A DNA stretch of 64,000 nucleotides. Origin: Lachnospira sp. UBA3212. Lineage in GTDB: Bacteria; Bacillota; Clostridia; Lachnospirales; Lachnospiraceae. The notes under the pieces were generated by a model. It was not told where the DNA came from and ran no database searches. It was given only the letters and a program-made list of their open reading frames with translations. Shown here in pieces: positions 53,577 to 61,877 of this stretch. The stretch covers positions 1-64,000 of the forward strand of contig DEWK01000018.1 in the NCBI GenBank assembly GCA_002363615.1, given 5' to 3'. How positions within the stretch are numbered: position 1 is the first letter of the stretch; each line of letters begins with the position of its first letter. Position numbers and translations under genes: made by a program.

Positions 53577-53621
53577 ATTATAGCAAGAATATCCGGAAGG
53601 TCCAAGGACCTCCCAGATATT
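53577..53621 (-). promoter_or_regulatory. Stem-loop and internal promoter between infB and rbfA
   Basis: A strong stem (53588-53621, arms AATATC/GATATT with GGTCC/GGACC near the loop) is followed by an extended -10 (TGC-TATAAT, 53577-53582). The -35 (TTGGAC) would lie inside the stem at 17-base spacing. It may terminate part of the infB transcript and restart transcription for rbfA. Confidence 0.5.
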
Positions 53622-53642
53622 TCTAAAAACGTTCTTTTACTC

Positions 53643-56249
53643 TTACTGTCTAGGAACCTCAACCATGATATAAGCCTCTACCTGATCTAATTCCTGAATA
53701 TCGTTAAAGTTCTCAAATACAAGACCACATTCGAAGCCTGTACGAACTTCCTTTACGTCATCCTTAAATCTCTTAAGAGAAGCCAGTGGACCTTCAAAGA
53801 TCTGCTCGCCCTCACGGGTAATACGAACGGTACATCCCCTCTGAATGGTACCATCTAAAACATAGGAACCTGCAATCGTTCCAATTCCAGAAGCCTTGAA
53901 GAGCTGACGAACCTCGGCATGACCGATTACCTTTTCTTCAAAGACAGGATCAAGGAGTCCCTTCATTGCGTGCTCTACATCATCAATTGCCTGGTAGATT
54001 ACGCTATAAAGGCGAAGATCTACTTCTTCCTTATCTGCAAGTTCCTTTGCCTGGTTATCAGGGTGAACATTAAATCCAATAATAATCGCATTAGAGGCAG
54101 AAGCAAGTACCACATCGGATTCGTTAATGGCACCTACACCACCGTGGATGACCTTAACAAGGACCTCGTCATTGCTAAGTTTCTCAAGGGACTGCTTCAC
54201 AGCCTCAACAGAACCCTGTACATCAGCCTTAACGATGATTTCTAATTCCTTCAAATCACCAGCCTGAATCTGACTGTAAAGATCATCCAAGGACATACGA
54301 ACCTTGGTTCCCTCAAGCATCTTCTCTCTACCCTCTGAAATAAAGGTCTCTGCAAATGATCTTGCATCCTTCTCAGAGTCTGCAGCTATTACGATTTCAC
54401 CAGCATTTGGAACACCATTTAAACCAAGTACCTCTACAGGAGTAGAAGGTCCGGCAGCCTTAAGCTTTCTTCCTTTGTCATCGCTCATAGCTCGAACACG
54501 TCCATAGAATGAACCAGCGGAAATTGGATCTCCCACATGAAGAGTACCCTTCTGTACCAATACAGTAGCAACGGAACCCTTACCCTTATCCAACTTCGCC
54601 TCAATGACAAGACCTCTTGCCTTACGATTCTTATTTGCCTTTAACTCAAGAATCTCAGCCTGAAGGATAATCATCTCCAAGAGTTCATCGATTCCCTGAC
54701 CGGTATGAGCAGATACTGGAACGAATACGGTATTTCCACCCCAATCCTCCGGGATTAAGCCTTGTTCAGAAAGTTCCTGCTTTACACGCTCAATATTAGC
54801 AGCCGGCTTATCAATCTTATTTACAGCAACGATAATTTCAACCTCTGCTGCTTTGGCATGGTTAATCGCCTCAACGGTCTGTGGCATCACACCATCGTCT
54901 GCAGCTACTACTAAGATTGCAATATCGGTTGCCTGAGCACCTCTCATTCGCATAGCTGTAAATGCCTCATGTCCAGGAGTATCTAAGAACGTAATTGACT
55001 GTCCCTTTACATCAACCGTATAAGCACCGATGTGCTGGGTAATACCACCAGACTCTGCGTTGGTTACATGCGTATTACGGATGGCATCTAAGAGGCTAGT
55101 CTTACCATGATCGACATGTCCCATAACGCAGACTACAGGTGGACGGTTCTCCATTAAAGTAACATCCTCTTCCTCTTCCTTTAAGAGTTCTGCAATTACA
55201 TCAACCTTTTCTTCCTTTTCGCAAATGATATCATAATCAAGAGCGATGGTTTCTGCTGTTTCGTAATCTACCTCTGAGTTAATGGTTACAATCTGTCCTG
55301 CAAGGAATAACTTCTTTACAAGATCTGCAGACTTTAACTTCATCTTCTCTGCAAGCTCACGAATGGTAAGCACTTCAGGAATCGTAATTACCTTAATCTT
55401 CTCTTCCGGCTCTTCCTTCTTTACCGGCTTTGCTGGTTTTACCTGCTCAACAAACTTATTCTTGTTGTGCTTGTTGTGCTTGCGATCGTTCTTATTATTT
55501 CTTCCGTTACCATCATTGAAACGATTATCACGATTTCTCTCCTCACGGTCATAACGAAGTTTATCCTCACGATCACGTTTTGCCTTATCTGCCATAACGG
55601 TTTCGGTTACGCTGGTATCACGATCCTTCTTAAAGCCATCATTTCTATTGTTGTTAAAACGTCTGTTGTCTCCGTTACGATCGTTGCGGTCGTTGTTAAA
55701 ACGTCTGTTATCTCCGTTACGATCGTTGCGGTCGTTGTTAAAACGTCTGTTGTCTCCGTTGCGATCGTTGCGGTCGTTGTTAAAACGTCTGTTGTCTCCG
55801 TTGCGATCGTTGCGGTCGTTATTGAAACGTCTATTGTCTCCGTTACGATTGTTGCGGTCGTTATTGAAACGTCTGTTGTCTCCGTTACGGTTGTTGGTAT
55901 AACGATTGTTACGGTTATTATCTGAAGTGAAGATTTTCTTCTTAGGCTGTTCTCCCTCTTCTTTTTTGTTTTCTGTTCTTTTTGTTTCCGGCTTTGCTTC
56001 TGACTTCTTCTGCTCTGCTTTTACTTCCGCCTTTACTTCTGTCTTTGCTTCTACCTTTGCTTCTGTCTTTGCTTCTGCCTTCTTAGGTTCTTTCCCTAAA
56101 AGTTTGCTCTTTACAAGTGCAATCTGATCATCATCAATGTTATTGGAATGTTTTAAGCCCTTAAAGCCTGCATCATCCAACACCTGAATAATCTCTTTGT
56201 TTTCTCTATTAATTTCTTTTGCAAGTTGATTAATTCTGATTTTGCTCAT
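53643..56249 (-). CDS. infB: Translation initiation factor IF-2
   Basis: IF-2 is the GTPase that joins initiator tRNA and the 50S subunit. The 868-residue protein has an N-terminal IF2-N domain (1-50), a Lys/Glu/Ala-rich segment (about 55-100), a tract of six 14-residue repeats with the motif RNGDNRRFNNDRND (about 121-204), and then the GTPase domain with G1 GHVDHGKTSL near residue 375 (also DTPGHE and NKIDK), followed by the beta-barrel and C-terminal domains. The repeat tract is unusual in length and regularity. It is translated from ATG 56249. Confidence 0.98.
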   Translation of the reverse strand: MSKIRINQLAKEINRENKEIIQVLDDAGFKGLKHSNNIDDDQIALVKSKLLGKEPKKAEAKTEAKVEAKTEVKAEVKAEQKKSEAKPETKRTENKKEEGEQPKKKIFTSDNNRNNRYTNNRNGDNRRFNNDRNNRNGDNRRFNNDRNDRNGDNRRFNNDRNDRNGDNRRFNNDRNDRNGDNRRFNNDRNDRNGDNRRFNNNRNDGFKKDRDTSVTETVMADKAKRDREDKLRYDREERNRDNRFNDGNGRNNKNDRKHNKHNKNKFVEQVKPAKPVKKEEPEEKIKVITIPEVLTIRELAEKMKLKSADLVKKLFLAGQIVTINSEVDYETAETIALDYDIICEKEEKVDVIAELLKEEEEDVTLMENRPPVVCVMGHVDHGKTSLLDAIRNTHVTNAESGGITQHIGAYTVDVKGQSITFLDTPGHEAFTAMRMRGAQATDIAILVVAADDGVMPQTVEAINHAKAAEVEIIVAVNKIDKPAANIERVKQELSEQGLIPEDWGGNTVFVPVSAHTGQGIDELLEMIILQAEILELKANKNRKARGLVIEAKLDKGKGSVATVLVQKGTLHVGDPISAGSFYGRVRAMSDDKGRKLKAAGPSTPVEVLGLNGVPNAGEIVIAADSEKDARSFAETFISEGREKMLEGTKVRMSLDDLYSQIQAGDLKELEIIVKADVQGSVEAVKQSLEKLSNDEVLVKVIHGGVGAINESDVVLASASNAIIIGFNVHPDNQAKELADKEEVDLRLYSVIYQAIDDVEHAMKGLLDPVFEEKVIGHAEVRQLFKASGIGTIAGSYVLDGTIQRGCTVRITREGEQIFEGPLASLKRFKDDVKEVRTGFECGLVFENFNDIQELDQVEAYIMVEVPRQ
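55638..55889. repeat. Six tandem 42-base repeats within infB
   Basis: Six near-identical 42-base units encode the RNGDNRRFNNDRND repeat of the IF-2 linker. The first and last units differ by a few residues. Copy number may vary between strains. Confidence 0.9.
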
Positions 56250-56271
56250 CTATTGACCTCCAATGCGATAC

Positions 56272-56580
56272 TTACTGTTCCTCTTCTATCTTCTTTTGGA
56301 TGCTCTTAGCAAATCCTTCCTCGATAACTGCTATGGATGCACGATATTCTGTTCCGGTATGTCTCCCCAGTTCTTCCTTCGTGCCATACTCAAAATATGG
56401 GACCTCATAATAACTGCATTTATCTGAAAATAATTTTTTCGTGTTTGCAGATGCATCTGTAGCCACTAGGACAAGATAGGCATCTCCGTCGATAATGGCA
56501 GCTTTCACAGCAGTTTCTCCGGTTTTAATTTTTCCCGCCTTACAGGCAAGTCCAAGCAATCCAAACATCTTATTATTCAT
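56272..56580 (-). CDS. ylxQ: L7Ae/L30e-family K-turn RNA-binding protein (YlxQ)
   Basis: The 102-residue protein has LGLACKAGKIKTGE near residues 9-22, the ATDASANTKK segment and the C-terminal AIVEEGFAK-like stretch of the L7Ae family, which binds kink-turn RNA. It lies between rnpM and infB, overlapping rnpM by 8 bases, as in other Firmicutes. The precise RNA target is unknown. Confidence 0.93.
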   Translation of the reverse strand: MNNKMFGLLGLACKAGKIKTGETAVKAAIIDGDAYLVLVATDASANTKKLFSDKCSYYEVPYFEYGTKEELGRHTGTEYRASIAVIEEGFAKSIQKKIEEEQ

Positions 56581-56848
56581 GAGACAATTCCTCCAAAAGT
56601 TTATCTGCCACTTCTTCCGGAATCGGCTCCTTTAGTGATCTGGCGATGGACTTTGTTTTTAAAGCCCTCTTCAAACACTCTACATTCCTGCAAAGGTATG
56701 CTCCACGACCATTGGCACGGCCGGTAAGATCAAGTGTAATTGCTCCTTCAGAAGTTCTGATCACTCGGACCAAGTCTTTCTTAGGTTTGTTCGCTCCGCA
56801 GCCAACACAGGTTCGCATCGGAACTTTTTTTATTCTTCCCTCACTCAA
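56573..56848 (-). CDS. rnpM: RNase P modulator RnpM (YlxR)
   Basis: The 91-residue protein has the YlxR signature: PMRTCVGCGANKPKKDLVR, then GRANGRGAYLCRNVECL. The four Cys lie in two CxxC-like pairs. YlxR has been shown in Firmicutes to interact with RNase P RNA. It sits between nusA and ylxQ in the operon. Confidence 0.94.
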   Translation of the reverse strand: MSEGRIKKVPMRTCVGCGANKPKKDLVRVIRTSEGAITLDLTGRANGRGAYLCRNVECLKRALKTKSIARSLKEPIPEEVADKLLEELSHE

Positions 56849-56878
56849 ATCTTATCATCTCCTTTGTCTGAAATGTTT

Positions 56879-58033
56879 TTATTCCTCTGATTCTGGAACA
56901 GCACCTTCAGCATCCTCGAAGTCTTCTGAAATCTCTATGCTGTCAAATTCTTCTTCCTCATAGGTACCAAAGCTTCCGCCCATTTCTTCTACCTGAGCCT
57001 CGCTCTTAATATCAATCTTAAATCCGGTCAACTTTACGGCAAGTCTTGCATTCTGACCTTCTTTACCAATGGCAAGAGATAACTGGAAATCAGGTACAAC
57101 TACTTCCGCCTTATTAGACTCAGCATCTGCTACAACAGATACAACCTTTGCAGGACTTAGCGCATTCTCAATATAATTTGCCGGATTCTCATCCCAGTTA
57201 ATAATATCAATCTTCTCACCACGAAGTTCGGTAACTACTGCATTTACACGAGAACCGGCATGTCCAACACATGCGCCTACTGCATCTACATTCTCATCAT
57301 TGGAACGTACAGACATCTTGGTTCTTGAACCGGGTTCTCTTGCGATATTCACGATTTCAACGCTTCCATCCTGAATTTCTGATACTTCCTGCTCAAAGAG
57401 CTTTCTAACAAGATTTGGATGAGTTCTTGAAATGATCACTCTTGGTCCATGGTTATCATTTTCAACACTCTGAACATAAACCTTAATTCGTTCGGTAGGT
57501 TGGAAGACCTCGCCCTTTACTTGTTCTCTTTCTGTAAGAATCGCATCGATTCTACCAAGATTTACACTGATGTTTCTGGTATTAACACGCTGAACAATAC
57601 CGGTAATAATCTGGCCTTCCTTCTCTTTGTACTCTTCGTAGATGGCATTTCTTTCCTTCTCACGAATTGCCTGAAGGATTACGTTCTTTGCATTCTGAGC
57701 TGCAATACGTCCAAATTCCTTAGACTGTAACTCTACTTGGATTAAATCTCCAACTTCTACCTTTGAATCAATTTCTCTTGCCTTTTCTAAACTAATCTCG
57801 GTAGCTGGGAAATAAACTTCTTCAACTACTTCCTTTTCAGCAAGGATCTTGTAATCTCCGGTTTCACGATTTAGAGTAACTGATACATTGTTTTCCTTTT
57901 TCTCACCTGGTTTGGTGTCTGCTGCCTGAGCTGCAGTATTTAAGGATTTTTCAATTGCATCTAAAAGATAGTCCTTATCGATGCCTTTCTCTTTGCTAAT
58001 CAGCTCGATTGCTGACATTAATTCAGTATTCAT
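56879..58033 (-). CDS. nusA: Transcription termination/antitermination factor NusA
   Basis: The 384-residue protein has the N-terminal polymerase-binding domain (about 1-125), an S1 domain (GQIITGIVQRVNTRNISVNLGRIDAIL), and two KH domains with the core block PGSRTKMSVRSNDENVDAVGACVGHAGSRV. The acidic tail (about 350-384) is present; the C-terminal AR repeats of enteric NusA are absent, as in Firmicutes. It follows rimP by 9 bases. Confidence 0.97.
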   Translation of the reverse strand: MNTELMSAIELISKEKGIDKDYLLDAIEKSLNTAAQAADTKPGEKKENNVSVTLNRETGDYKILAEKEVVEEVYFPATEISLEKAREIDSKVEVGDLIQVELQSKEFGRIAAQNAKNVILQAIREKERNAIYEEYKEKEGQIITGIVQRVNTRNISVNLGRIDAILTEREQVKGEVFQPTERIKVYVQSVENDNHGPRVIISRTHPNLVRKLFEQEVSEIQDGSVEIVNIAREPGSRTKMSVRSNDENVDAVGACVGHAGSRVNAVVTELRGEKIDIINWDENPANYIENALSPAKVVSVVADAESNKAEVVVPDFQLSLAIGKEGQNARLAVKLTGFKIDIKSEAQVEEMGGSFGTYEEEEFDSIEISEDFEDAEGAVPESEE

Positions 58034-58042
58034 GTTAACCTC

Positions 58043-58507
58043 CTAAAATTCAATATATAAACGGATCAGGGCAAGATTTTTTCTATCAACGGTAATTTCC
58101 TGATCTTCCATTTCTAATGTTACAGTTTCCTTTGTGAAATCCTTCAGGACTCCCACAAATTCCTTCTGTCCGTCTACGGCTTTAAAAAACTTACCTTCCA
58201 CCTCTTTATTCAAGCTTCTGGCAAAATCCTTATCCTTCTTTAAGGGGCGATCTAAGCCCGGTGAACTCACTTCCAAAATGTAAGCATCCGGAATGTAATC
58301 TTCTTCATCGATTTTTTCATTCAAAGATCGACTCACCAGTTCGCAATCATCAATGGTAATTCCTCCCGGCTTATCAATGTAGGCCCTAAGATACCAGGTT
58401 CCTGCTTCCTTTACATATTCCACATCAACCAGTTCAAACTGATTTGCTTCGATAATAGGCATGAGTAGTTCTTCCGTTCTGGCTTCATACTCTTTTGCTT
58501 TTGTCAT
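58043..58507 (-). CDS. rimP: Ribosome maturation factor RimP
   Basis: RimP assists 30S assembly. The 154-residue product matches family length. Typical blocks are ELVDVEYVKEAGTWYLRAYID, GGITIDDCELVSRSLNEKID and the core EVSSPGLDRPLKKDKDF. I set the start at ATG 58507 behind GGAGG; the open frame to 58705 runs back through tRNA-Glu and is not coding. It is the first protein-coding gene of the nusA-infB operon. Confidence 0.96.
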   Translation of the reverse strand: MTKAKEYEARTEELLMPIIEANQFELVDVEYVKEAGTWYLRAYIDKPGGITIDDCELVSRSLNEKIDEEDYIPDAYILEVSSPGLDRPLKKDKDFARSLNKEVEGKFFKAVDGQKEFVGVLKDFTKETVTLEMEDQEITVDRKNLALIRLYIEF

Positions 58508-58540
58508 AGGTTCCTCCTTTGTTAGCTTTATATGAACAAA

Positions 58541-58568
58541 GAAGTGGACTAGATATCTAGTCCACTTC
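58541..58568 (-). terminator. Perfect 12-bp stem after tRNA-Glu
   Basis: GAAGTGGACTAG (58557-58568, minus strand) pairs perfectly with its complement through a four-base loop; a short T-rich stretch follows. It lies between tRNA-Glu and rimP, so it may partly terminate the tRNA transcript. Confidence 0.75.
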
Positions 58569-58587
58569 TTCACTCCAGTTTCTTTAG

Positions 58588-58659
58588 TAGCCTCTAGGGG
58601 AATCGAACCCCTGATTCCGCCGTGAGAGGGCGGCGTCTTAACCGCTTGACCAAGAGGCC
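58588..58659 (-). tRNA. tRNA-Glu (anticodon CTC)
   Basis: The 72-base gene folds into a standard cloverleaf: acceptor with one G-T pair at the end, D arm GTC/GAC, an anticodon stem CCGCC/GGCGG with loop CTCTCAC giving anticodon CTC (codon GAG), and a T arm AGGGG/CCCCT with TTCGATT. CCA is not encoded. A promoter (58677-58705) lies directly upstream and a stem-loop terminator directly downstream. Confidence 0.96.
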
Positions 58660-58676
58660 ATATCAAGCACTCGTAT

Positions 58677-58705
58677 ATATTACAATATGTTTTCAAAAAA
58701 AGCAA
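58677..58705 (-). promoter_or_regulatory. Promoter of tRNA-Glu
   Basis: TTGCTT (58700-58705), a 17-base spacer and TAATAT (58677-58682). Confidence 0.6.
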
Positions 58706-58756
58706 GCACTTTTTTTATTTTTTTTATTTTTGAAAATTGTAACTTTGTCAGAATAT

Positions 58757-58784
58757 TTGATTTCACGCCTTATTCTGATATAAT
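58757..58784 (+). promoter_or_regulatory. Promoter for the secreted beta-helix-like gene
   Basis: TTGATT (58757-58762), a 16-base spacer and TATAAT (58779-58784) with a TG extension. Confidence 0.65.
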
Positions 58785-58828
58785 TTACATATAATTACAG
58801 TTCATATTTTAAGAAGGAGGAATCTTAT

Positions 58829-60649
58829 ATGAGGAAAAAACTATCACTACTATTATCAGCAGTATTGGCATTTTCTTTTACTGTTAACAAGCAGACTGAT
58901 GTATATGCTGCTTCATATCAAGTAAATGCAACTACTTCTGTTAACGTTTCTTCTTGGGAAGAATTAAGAAACGCCCTTACAGATAGTACTGCAAATAAAA
59001 CGATTATCTTAAACAATAGTATCGATGCTGATCCTGAAGCTACAACTCCCGGTCGTGGTTATTATGAATTTGGTTACTATGACGACTTGGGTATCTGGGT
59101 TAAGCAAGTCGCTCCGGATTTAAGTATTACACCTACCATTGTAGGAAATGTAGTCATTGATTTAAATGGTTATAATCTTTATCTTGGAAATGAAACTTAC
59201 AGCAATTACTATAATGCAGTTAATCCTACCATGTTTAATCTTACAACCGGAACAGATTTATATATTGTAAATTCTAAATCTGACAATGGTAAAGTTGTAT
59301 TTTCAACTGCAAATAAAGGAAGTCTTATCAAAGCTTCCACTAAAGATGCTTCATTACATGTATATTCGGACGCATCACATCCTGTTAGTATATCAGTAGC
59401 AGGTGGATATCAATCATCAGCAGGATCATCACTGTTTTCTATCGACCCTAATGCTTCAAATACTAACAGATATGCTGAAATCATAGAATTATGTGGAGCA
59501 AATATATCCATTGATTCATATTACGGAAGTGTATTTGATTTTTCTACGTCAGGCTCCGAATTAACCCCTGTTTATATTGGTGATGGAAATATATCATTTG
59601 AAAGACAGTATTCACGCTTATGCTACACATATCAGGTAAATACAAGTGCCATGATTCTTTTTGATAGTAGTATTGCTTTTAAATCACAGAATAATACTCT
59701 CTTTGAAACATCCAAATCAGATACCGACACTATGGTCTTTAGTAATATCTTATCCCCAGATTTTTACTCATCATTTAATAATTACTATACACTTACCAAT
59801 GTAACAGTTTCTGATAATTTATATACTAAACAGTTTAACAACCAAACCATAACTACAAAAATCAATTCATCTTTAGGCACTACTGTTAAGCCGACTCTTT
59901 CATCAGCGAATGCTCATTACAAAATCAATAATCTATACAAAGTAACGAATGTATCAGGTCATACACTAACTGATATCAGTAGTAAAGAAGCTACCTGTAC
60001 AGAGGATGGACATAATATCAAACAATGTAGCGACTGCTCATTATTAGTAGATGAAGTTACTCCTGCACATGGTCATTCAATTGAACTTATTGATGCTAAG
60101 AAAGCAACCTGTCATGAAAACGGTAATCATGCATATTATCACTGTTCAAACTGCAACAAGTACTTTGCAGATGAAACTGCATCAACTGAAACTACAGAAA
60201 AAGAACAGTTAATTCCTGCAACCGGTAATCATACTTATGATAGTGGAAATATTACTAAAAATGCTACACCTACAGAAGAAGGTGAAAAAACATACACCTG
60301 TACTGTTTGCGGAGAAACAAAGGTCGAAAAAATCAACAAAATTCCAAAGTACGAAAATACTTTAACCGTTAAAGCTAAATCCGTAAAAGTGTCAGCTAAA
60401 AAATTAAAGAAGAAAAAAGTGACCATAGCAGCTAAAAAGGCTATGAAGATAACTAAAGCTTGCGGAACTCTTTCATACAAAGTCAGTGGAAATAAAAAGA
60501 TTACTGTTAATAAGAAAACTGGAAAAATTACAATTCAGAAAGGCTTAAAAAAGAAAACTTATACGATTAAGATAAAAGTAACAGCTGCCGGAAATGATAC
60601 CTATCTTAAAGGCTCAAAGACTGTAACTGTTAAAATCATAGTTAAGTAA
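58829..60649 (+). CDS. Secreted protein with beta-helix-like region, Cys/His-rich repeats and C-terminal Ig-like domain
   Basis: The 606-residue product has a signal peptide (residues 1-28, ending near VYAA). Residues about 40-370 are rich in short beta-strand repeats with Asn and Gly turns (VVIDLNGYNLYLGN, TDLYIVNSKSDNG), like right-handed beta-helix proteins, but without a recognised lyase motif. Residues about 375-515 carry Cys/His modules (EATCTEDGHNIKQCSDC, TYTCTVCGETK) closely similar to those at 24054-26087. Residues about 520-606 form a Lys-rich Ig-like domain. It is probably an adhesin or substrate-binding protein. The start has AAGGAGG upstream and its own promoter. Confidence 0.85.
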   Translation: MRKKLSLLLSAVLAFSFTVNKQTDVYAASYQVNATTSVNVSSWEELRNALTDSTANKTIILNNSIDADPEATTPGRGYYEFGYYDDLGIWVKQVAPDLSITPTIVGNVVIDLNGYNLYLGNETYSNYYNAVNPTMFNLTTGTDLYIVNSKSDNGKVVFSTANKGSLIKASTKDASLHVYSDASHPVSISVAGGYQSSAGSSLFSIDPNASNTNRYAEIIELCGANISIDSYYGSVFDFSTSGSELTPVYIGDGNISFERQYSRLCYTYQVNTSAMILFDSSIAFKSQNNTLFETSKSDTDTMVFSNILSPDFYSSFNNYYTLTNVTVSDNLYTKQFNNQTITTKINSSLGTTVKPTLSSANAHYKINNLYKVTNVSGHTLTDISSKEATCTEDGHNIKQCSDCSLLVDEVTPAHGHSIELIDAKKATCHENGNHAYYHCSNCNKYFADETASTETTEKEQLIPATGNHTYDSGNITKNATPTEEGEKTYTCTVCGETKVEKINKIPKYENTLTVKAKSVKVSAKKLKKKKVTIAAKKAMKITKACGTLSYKVSGNKKITVNKKTGKITIQKGLKKKTYTIKIKVTAAGNDTYLKGSKTVTVKIIVK

Positions 60650-60671
60650 TCATTTTGCTACTAAATTTATA

Positions 60672-60709
60672 AAAACACCGGAACCCATGATAATGGATTT
60701 CGGTGTTTT
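60672..60709. terminator. Bidirectional terminator between the secreted gene and nspC
   Basis: AAAACACCG (60672-60680) pairs with CGGTGTTTT (60701-60709); additional CCAT/ATGG pairs near the loop. T-runs flank it on the plus strand. Confidence 0.88.
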
Positions 60710-60729
60710 ATTTTACAATGAACCTTTTT

Positions 60730-61872
60730 TTATAAACGTCTTTCAAAATCTTCGTAGTCAAATGACTTGATTTTCTTGATTTCTTTCCCTTTTCGATAAT
60801 AGATTGCCGGAAGTTTCATGCCATTAAAGGTATTGGTCTTTACCATGGAATAAATGGCCATGTCTAAGAAGGTCAAACGATCTCCAACCTTAAGGGGACG
60901 ATCAAAGGAATAGCCTCCGATGACATCACCACTTAAACAGGTAGGACCCGCCAAAAGATAGGAATATTTCTTTTCTCCTTCTTCTCCCGCTCCAAGGACT
61001 TCCGGACGATATGGCATCTCTAAAACATCCGGCATATGACAGGCTGCCGAGGTATCAAGAATCGCAATCTGCTTATCATTTTCCACGATATCAAGGACAG
61101 AAGCCTCTAAATAGCCGGCATTTAAGGCAACCGCTTCTCCCGGCTCCAAATAAACCTCCACCTGATAGCAGTCTTTTACATGCTTAATCAAAGAAATCAA
61201 CCGGTCTAAATCATAGTCAGCTCTGGTAATATGATGACCGCCGCCAAAATTCACCCAGTCCATATGCTTTAGTACTTCTCCGAAATTCTTTTCTACCACT
61301 TCTAACGTCTGTTCTAGGGCATCGGAATTTTGTTCACACAGGGTATGAAAATGAATTCCTTTTAATCCTTCTAAAAGTCCACGCTGATATGCCGAAAGGA
61401 ATTCTTCCTTCCTCACTCCCATTCTAGAGTACTTGGCGCATGGATCATAGATTTCATGACCTTCCTGGGTAGATATTTCAGGATTAATCCGAATTCCTGT
61501 CGAAACACCGGCCTCCTGACAAAGTTCTTTATAGGTCAACCACTGGTTGACTGAATTAAAACTAATATGATCACAATAGCCGGCCAGATAAGGAAGATCC
61601 TCCGGAAGGTAAGCTGCCGCATAGACATGGTTTTCCTTTCCAAAAGGTTGTGCCATATACCGATAGCCAAGCTTTGCTTCGTATAAACCTGAGGCCGTGG
61701 TCCCTGCAAGATACTTAGCTAGTAAAGGATAGGTAGAATACATAGAGAAACACTTCTGAGCCAGTAAAATATGGCAGCCTGTTTCATCCTGCACCCTTTT
61801 TAGAATCTCAAGATTATGAATCAAGTCATCCTCATCCACTAAAAAATAAGGTGTTTTTAAAACTGCTGCCAT
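60730..61872 (-). CDS. nspC: Carboxynorspermidine decarboxylase
   Basis: This PLP enzyme of the alanine-racemase fold decarboxylates carboxynorspermidine or carboxyspermidine in the alternative polyamine pathway. The 380-residue protein has the Lys-bearing LAQKCFSMY segment near residue 38, the HFHTLCEQN block near residue 195, FGGGHHIT near residue 229, EPGEAVA near residue 262, and the GPTCLSGDVIG block near residue 325 carrying the catalytic Cys. No partner dehydrogenase (Lys1-like CASDH) is adjacent; it may be elsewhere. It follows fbp by 5 bases on the same strand. Confidence 0.93.
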   Translation of the reverse strand: MAAVLKTPYFLVDEDDLIHNLEILKRVQDETGCHILLAQKCFSMYSTYPLLAKYLAGTTASGLYEAKLGYRYMAQPFGKENHVYAAAYLPEDLPYLAGYCDHISFNSVNQWLTYKELCQEAGVSTGIRINPEISTQEGHEIYDPCAKYSRMGVRKEEFLSAYQRGLLEGLKGIHFHTLCEQNSDALEQTLEVVEKNFGEVLKHMDWVNFGGGHHITRADYDLDRLISLIKHVKDCYQVEVYLEPGEAVALNAGYLEASVLDIVENDKQIAILDTSAACHMPDVLEMPYRPEVLGAGEEGEKKYSYLLAGPTCLSGDVIGGYSFDRPLKVGDRLTFLDMAIYSMVKTNTFNGMKLPAIYYRKGKEIKKIKSFDYEDFERRL

Positions 61873-61877
61873 AATGA

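Noticed and set aside
55638..55889. CRISPR-like array
   Set aside because: The repeats are in frame in infB, contiguous without unique spacers, and encode a protein linker.
55467..55925. Plus-strand ORFs with Val/Ile/Thr or Leu/Ser/Arg repeats
   Set aside because: They are the reverse frames of the infB 42-base repeats and have no start site.
58508..58705. N-terminal extension of RimP by 66 codons
   Set aside because: The frame passes antisense-free through tRNA-Glu and its terminator; the real start at 58507 has GGAGG.
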